10,995 nt of DNA. Origin: JBCBKZ01 sp039026975 (GTDB taxonomy: Bacteria > Bacteroidota > Bacteroidia > J057). A program made the translations under genes and the position numbers. Positions 7,178 through 10,995 of this stretch are shown here, one piece after another (the stretch's first letter is position 1; each line of letters starts with the position of its first letter). The stretch spans positions 1-10,995 of the forward strand of contig JBCCLI010000212.1 of the NCBI GenBank assembly GCA_039026975.1, written 5' to 3'. A model generated the notes under the pieces. The model was not told where the DNA came from. It did no database searches and worked only from the letters and a program-made list of their open reading frames with translations.

Positions 7178-7927
7178 ATGAAGAATCCCCTTCTGAATCA
7201 TTTTCAACAGCTCTGTAGTACCCACCGTAAAGGAATAGCCTTACTGATAGATCCTGATAAAGCGGGAGAAAATCGCCTTCAACCCCTAGTGGCACTAGCT
7301 AATATGTATAAGCCAGATGTTTTTCTGGTAGGAGGAAGCTTAGTAGCAGGAACGGAAATACATGAGGTAGTCCGCTACATTAAAACCCATTCAGACATAC
7401 CTGTCATTCTATTCCCAGGCAGTCCCACCCAAATAGTCAAAGAAGCGGATGGCATTCTCTTTCTTTCTCTTATCAGTGGAAGAAATCCTGAGCTACTCAT
7501 AGGAAAACATGTAGAGGCTGCTCCCCTCCTCAAACAAACGGAGTTGGAAATCCTTCCCACTGGATATGTCCTGATAGACTGCGGAAAGCCTACTACGGCT
7601 AATTATATCAGTCATACCTTCCCCATCCCTTATCATAAACCTCAGATAGCCGCCTGCACTGCCCTTGCAGGTGAAATGCTGGGATTACGACTCGTATATT
7701 TAGATGGAGGGAGTGGGGCAGATACCCCTATCTCTGCGGATATGGTCCAGGCAGTTAAAAACCAGCTATCTATCCCGCTTATAGTGGGCGGAGGGATCAG
7801 AAATGCAGAAGCAGCCACACAAGCGTGGCATGCTGGAGCAGATATTATCGTAGTAGGAACTATTATAGAGGAAAATCCGGATTTATTGGAATATCTTTGT
7901 CAGGCACGTTACACACACACGCATTAA
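7178..7927 (+). CDS. Geranylgeranylglyceryl/heptaprenylglyceryl phosphate synthase family protein (GGGPS group II)
   Basis: Complete 249-residue TIM-barrel prenyltransferase. It would join a polyprenyl diphosphate to sn-glycerol-1-phosphate, the first ether bond of archaeal-type lipids; the physiological product in Bacteroidota is not settled. Seen: LLIDPDK (Asp25, Asp27, Lys28) for metal and diphosphate binding at the first strand; VGGS (about 51-54); LFLSLISGRNPELLI, the family's SxxSGRNP segment; YLDGGSGA (174-181), matching the glycerol-phosphate-binding YLEAGSGA; VGGGIRN (203-209) and ADIIVVGTIIE, the phosphate-binding loops near the C-terminus. Length fits the family. An AAGG at about 7 nt before the ATG could be a weak ribosome site. 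The reading frame ends in a run of ACACACACAC coding for RYTHTH. It is the first gene of a tight cluster. The substrate chain length cannot be told by eye. Confidence 0.93.
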   Translation: MKNPLLNHFQQLCSTHRKGIALLIDPDKAGENRLQPLVALANMYKPDVFLVGGSLVAGTEIHEVVRYIKTHSDIPVILFPGSPTQIVKEADGILFLSLISGRNPELLIGKHVEAAPLLKQTELEILPTGYVLIDCGKPTTANYISHTFPIPYHKPQIAACTALAGEMLGLRLVYLDGGSGADTPISADMVQAVKNQLSIPLIVGGGIRNAEAATQAWHAGADIIVVGTIIEENPDLLEYLCQARYTHTH

Positions 7928-7957
7928 TGTTTCATCATTTGAATTGACTCAATCATC

Positions 7958-8401
7958 ATGAAGACCCGTTTCTCCTTATTACCCGTCATTCTCACTGTCC
8001 TACTTATCCTGATTACTTCCTGTAGTACTGCGCCTGAAGAAGCTGAGGTTAAAGCCAAAATAGTGGGGGAATATTGTGCTGACGGCTACAAACTTAGTTT
8101 GGGGGAAGATATGGAATACAGAAACACAAAATTTCATATAGGTGCTACTAGTGGGAAGCTTTTCACAGAATACTGTAAAGGGACCTACAGCTTAGTCATG
8201 GAGGAAAGCCAAGAGCTCAGTGAAAAGAAATGGTTTCTGGTATTTGAAAAAGATCCTGGTGCCAGTAGAACTACCATCTTTGACTGTAATAAAACTGTAG
8301 CGGTGTGGTCTTCCAAGGAAGGATATCTAATAGGGGAAGAAACAGTGACCATAAATGATCTATTTGAAAACGTGCCCCTTACAAGGGAATACTGCGAATA
8401 A
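7958..8401 (+). CDS. Small lipoprotein of unknown function, four-cysteine mature part
   Basis: Complete 147-residue protein. Residues 1-21 form a lipoprotein signal peptide (positively charged KTR, hydrophobic core, lipobox ITSC with acylated Cys22). The following residue is Ser23 and the next acidic residues come a few positions later. The mature domain has no family I recognise. It is rich in short beta-prone segments (VGEYC, KGTYSL, KWFLVFEKD, EGYLIGEETVTI), which may form a small beta-barrel or lipocalin-like sandwich. Besides Cys22 there are exactly four cysteines, at 40, 73, 110 and 146; three sit in the context EYC, one of them next to the C-terminus. Two disulfide bonds in the periplasm or on the surface are plausible. 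The gene lies 30 nt after the GGGPS gene and 34 nt before the FAH-family gene and is probably in their operon. Function is unknown. Confidence 0.75.
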   Translation: MKTRFSLLPVILTVLLILITSCSTAPEEAEVKAKIVGEYCADGYKLSLGEDMEYRNTKFHIGATSGKLFTEYCKGTYSLVMEESQELSEKKWFLVFEKDPGASRTTIFDCNKTVAVWSSKEGYLIGEETVTINDLFENVPLTREYCE

Positions 8402-8435
8402 ATCTACCTCTTAAGAATTAGACAAAGCTAGTCAT

Positions 8436-9047
8436 ATGAAAATTATTTGTGTAGGCAGAAACTACGTAGAACACGCCAAAGAACTTTCTAATCCTGTTCC
8501 TAAAAAGCCCCTTATATTCTTTAAGCCTGACACCTCTGTCTTGCGAAATAATAAGGACTTCTACTATCCCGCCTTCTCTGAGAACATCCACTATGAATGT
8601 GAAATGGTGCTACGCATCAGCAGAGAAGGAAAATTCATAGAAGAGAAGTTTGTAGACTCCTACATAGATGGCATAGGCCTGGGGATAGATTTCACTGCCA
8701 GAGATATTCAGTCTGAAGCCAAGAAAAAAGGACACCCATGGACACTAGCCAAAGGCTTCAATGACGCTGCGCCTGTTTCTGAGTTTTTACCTCTTGCAGA
8801 TTTCTCTAATCTCATGGATCTGAACTTCAGCTGTACCATCAATGGAGAACTGAAACAGAAAGGACATACAGCAGATATGATTTTTTCAGTCACCCATCTG
8901 ATTTCTTATATCACCCAATTTATTACCATCAAAAAAGGAGACTTAATATTTACAGGTACGCCTGAAGGAGTAGGTCAAGTTCACGTTGGTGATCATATAG
9001 AGGCCAGTCTGGAAGGGCATAAACTTCTGGACTTCCATGTTAAATAA
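8436..9047 (+). CDS. Fumarylacetoacetate hydrolase (FAH) family protein, FAHD1/YcgM type
   Basis: Complete 203-residue cytoplasmic enzyme of the small, single-domain FAH type. It starts directly with MKIICVGRNYVEHAKEL, the family's GRNYxxHAxEL opening. Metal ligands are visible as Glu54 and Glu56 in HYECEM and Asp85 in GIDFTARD. Further signatures are GHPWTLAKGFNDAAPVS (Lys106 in the substrate loop) and IFTGTPEGVG with the GDHIEA that follows. Known relatives act as acylpyruvate hydrolases or oxaloacetate decarboxylases/tautomerases with Mg2+ or Mn2+; which applies here cannot be read from sequence, and no aromatic-degradation genes are nearby. The usual AKGFD appears as AKGFN (Asn109), a conservative change. 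The stop codon overlaps the start of the M23 peptidase gene by 11 nt, suggesting translational coupling. Confidence 0.92.
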   Translation: MKIICVGRNYVEHAKELSNPVPKKPLIFFKPDTSVLRNNKDFYYPAFSENIHYECEMVLRISREGKFIEEKFVDSYIDGIGLGIDFTARDIQSEAKKKGHPWTLAKGFNDAAPVSEFLPLADFSNLMDLNFSCTINGELKQKGHTADMIFSVTHLISYITQFITIKKGDLIFTGTPEGVGQVHVGDHIEASLEGHKLLDFHVK

Positions 9048-10995
9048 CAGCCCTTCCTTCTTCCTGCTAGGAGTTATTCTCCTGGGACTAGTTTCTTTCC
9101 AGGTGGCAGAGCGCCCTTATCGCTTTCCACTGGATATTCATAGGTCATTGTCAGGTACCTTTGGTGAGCTGCGGTCCAGCCACTTCCACACGGGACTGGA
9201 CATTAAAGTAGGAGGAAGAGTAGGAGATCCTGTTTATGCCATAGCAGACGGATACGTGTACCGCTTAAATGCTAGTCCCAATGGGTATGGAAACGCCCTT
9301 TACCTCAAACATCCAGACGGAAACTTCTCCGTCTACGGGCACCTCTATAAATTTGCAGATACCCTGCAAGCCTACATGCGGGACATACAGTACCACTTTG
9401 AAAAATACCCTCAGGAGGTATATCCTGAAAAAGAGGTTTTCCCCGTAAAAAGAGGACAAATAATAGGATATGCAGGGAATTCTGGTAGGTCTTTTGGGCC
9501 TCATTTACACTTTGAGATTAGAGATTCTCTTGAGAATATTTTAGATCCTTTACCTTATTACCCGGGAGAAATTAAGGACAATATTCCTCCTATTCTCAGA
9601 ACCGTAGGCTTTGAACCGCTCAGCAGTAGCTCCAGGGTACGGGGAGAATTCAGAAAGCTTACTCTCACACCGGCAGGCAGCAGTGGAAATTATGCTATTT
9701 CCCCCATCATTAACATTGAGGGGCCTGTAGGAATAGAATACCATGGCCACGATAAAAAGGACGCTGCCTATAATCATTGTGGAATTAACTTTGCCCAGCT
9801 ATACCTGGATGATAGCCTGATTTATGACTTGCGAATAGACACCTTTTCCTTTGATGACAGAAGATATATTCATCAGCATATAGATGAGAGCTACTATCAA
9901 GCTTTTGATAAACGCTTACAGAAAGCCTATATAGATGAGGGGAATGAGTTTGTAGCTATACACGAGCACAAGAACAGAGGGATCATTTCTCTGGATGATA
10001 ATAAAATACATACTTACACCCTCAAGCTGAGAGATGGTGCCCAGAACGAAACCATCTTGACAGGAAGGATCCGACAAACAGCTACAGCCTCTTCCTTACC
10101 TACTTCCCTCCCGACCAAAAGAAAGGCAAGTATTACCTACGAAGTAAAGCGGAATGTACTCAAGTTAACGGCTACCAATCCTTCCCAGTCATACCTGGAA
10201 GGCCTTAGCACTTCCCTTATCAATGGAAATACCCAAAGCTGGTTTCCTGCTTACATGAAGGGAAACCGACTGGTCTACCTTTGGCCTTTATCCCAGGGGG
10301 ACTACCCTACACAGGTAGCCTTTCCTGATGGAAATGAGGCATTACTATTTCATTTCTCTGATGACATACATCCTGAAGTAAATAACTTTGTCAGGAAAGG
10401 GGATGTCCATTTATTCTTTCCGCAGAAGTCTGTCTTTTCCTGTACCTCCATAGACATAGAAGTGCTTCCCGCTACGCCTGTCAGTATGGGCCCTGTTTAC
10501 CAAATTGGGAGAAAAGGGGTTCCCCTCTTCCGTCAGTATACTATGAGCCTCCCCATCCAAAAGGGAATGGATAGCGAAAAGCTTCTTATTGCAGAGTGGG
10601 ATGAGGAAGAAAAAGAATGGTATGGCATGGAAAGCTCAACAGGCGAAGAAAACAACCTTATAGCTACTACTCGTAGCATGGGAAGATTTACCATCATGAA
10701 AGATGACCAGCCCCCTCGCCTCATTCCCCTAAACTTTCGGGAAGGGAGAGTAGTACCCAGATCCGCCCCTACCTTACGGTTCAAAGTAGATGAAAATCTA
10801 AGTGGAATAGACTATGGAAATGTAAGAGGAACTATAGATGGTAAATGGGTATTATTCATTTGGGATCCCCGCTATGATACCCTGTATTTCCCGCTGGAAA
10901 ACAGGCCTGCCAAGGGAATCCATATACTGAAAGTGTCTGTCCCCGATGGAATGGGAAATATAGGAACAGCTTCCTACCAATTATCTTTCAATTAA
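9037..10995 (+). CDS. Secreted M23 family zinc metallopeptidase with long beta-sandwich C-terminal extension
   Basis: Complete 652-residue protein ending on the last base of the window. Residues 8-22 form a short hydrophobic signal segment. The LytM/M23 domain follows at once (about 28-163): FHTGLD gives zinc ligands His51 and Asp55, VYGHL gives catalytic His102, and GPHLHFEI gives His156 (catalytic) and His158 (zinc), so all expected residues are present. A helical insert (about 107-137) precedes the last motif. Such enzymes cut peptidoglycan cross-links or peptides in the envelope. Residues 164-652 are a long beta-rich extension; DNIPP near 180 and DDQPP (556-560) mark starts of Ig-like domains, and the last has SGIDYG, GKW and DGMGN, typical of Bacteroidota envelope proteins. 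No C-terminal T9SS sorting motif is obvious. The start overlaps the FAH gene stop by 11 nt; no other Met lies near. Confidence 0.93.
   Translation: MLNNSPSFFLLGVILLGLVSFQVAERPYRFPLDIHRSLSGTFGELRSSHFHTGLDIKVGGRVGDPVYAIADGYVYRLNASPNGYGNALYLKHPDGNFSVYGHLYKFADTLQAYMRDIQYHFEKYPQEVYPEKEVFPVKRGQIIGYAGNSGRSFGPHLHFEIRDSLENILDPLPYYPGEIKDNIPPILRTVGFEPLSSSSRVRGEFRKLTLTPAGSSGNYAISPIINIEGPVGIEYHGHDKKDAAYNHCGINFAQLYLDDSLIYDLRIDTFSFDDRRYIHQHIDESYYQAFDKRLQKAYIDEGNEFVAIHEHKNRGIISLDDNKIHTYTLKLRDGAQNETILTGRIRQTATASSLPTSLPTKRKASITYEVKRNVLKLTATNPSQSYLEGLSTSLINGNTQSWFPAYMKGNRLVYLWPLSQGDYPTQVAFPDGNEALLFHFSDDIHPEVNNFVRKGDVHLFFPQKSVFSCTSIDIEVLPATPVSMGPVYQIGRKGVPLFRQYTMSLPIQKGMDSEKLLIAEWDEEEKEWYGMESSTGEENNLIATTRSMGRFTIMKDDQPPRLIPLNFREGRVVPRSAPTLRFKVDENLSGIDYGNVRGTIDGKWVLFIWDPRYDTLYFPLENRPAKGIHILKVSVPDGMGNIGTASYQLSFN

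Noticed and set aside
7375..7560. Minus-strand frame inside the GGGPS gene
   Set aside because: Antisense shadow of a gene with strong family motifs; no start context or homology.
8708..8893. Minus-strand frame inside the FAH-family gene
   Set aside because: Antisense shadow of a well-supported enzyme gene.
9265..10784. Minus-strand frames at 9265-9504, 9550-9777 and 10533-10784
   Set aside because: All antisense to the M23 peptidase; no recognisable protein features.
1..10995. Defence system, prophage, mobile element, CRISPR or RNA gene
   Set aside because: No transposase, integrase, terminal repeats, spaced direct repeats, tRNA cloverleaf or nuclease/effector genes are visible; genes are typical chromosomal functions.

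Overview
The window looks like a chromosomal segment from a gliding or protein-secreting Bacteroidota bacterium, most likely a member of the Cytophagales or a related order. Three things point there: a PorU2-type C25 peptidase paired with a PorV/PorQ-family outer-membrane protein (type IX secretion, T9SS), a bacterial group of geranylgeranylglyceryl phosphate synthase typical of Bacteroidota, and a general absence of Shine-Dalgarno sequences with TTTG / TAnnTTTG promoter-like elements. The assignment is from protein recognition by eye; no search was run.

Left part (1-5106), minus strand. A large PorU2-like T9SS sortase gene starts at 3003 and runs off the left edge, so its C-terminus is missing. 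Just upstream of it (56 nt gap) lies a PorV/PorQ-family barrel protein (3060-4163). The two are co-oriented and probably form one transcription unit devoted to outer-membrane secretion and surface attachment. Further upstream, after a 175-nt gap, is a mostly helical protein (4339-5034, possibly to 5106) that resembles acyl carrier protein phosphodiesterases in motif spacing.

Middle (5107-7130), plus strand. A divergent intergenic region carries two tandem candidate Bacteroidota promoters and then a complete POT-family peptide/H+ symporter (5312-7066), closed by a good stem-loop terminator (7089-7130).

Right part (7178-10995), plus strand. Four tightly packed genes follow: a geranylgeranylglyceryl/heptaprenylglyceryl phosphate synthase-like enzyme, a small four-cysteine lipoprotein, a fumarylacetoacetate hydrolase-family enzyme and a secreted M23 metallopeptidase. 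Gaps are 30 and 34 nt and the last two genes overlap by 11 nt, so they are likely co-transcribed, although their products (ether-lipid precursor, lipoprotein, keto-acid chemistry, cell-wall hydrolysis) do not make an obvious single pathway. The window ends exactly on the stop codon of the M23 gene.

I see no tRNA or rRNA, insertion sequence, CRISPR array, integrase or phage gene. The most unusual content is the PorU2/PorV2 pair; the rest is ordinary core or envelope metabolism. I did not find a clearly undescribed multi-gene system.
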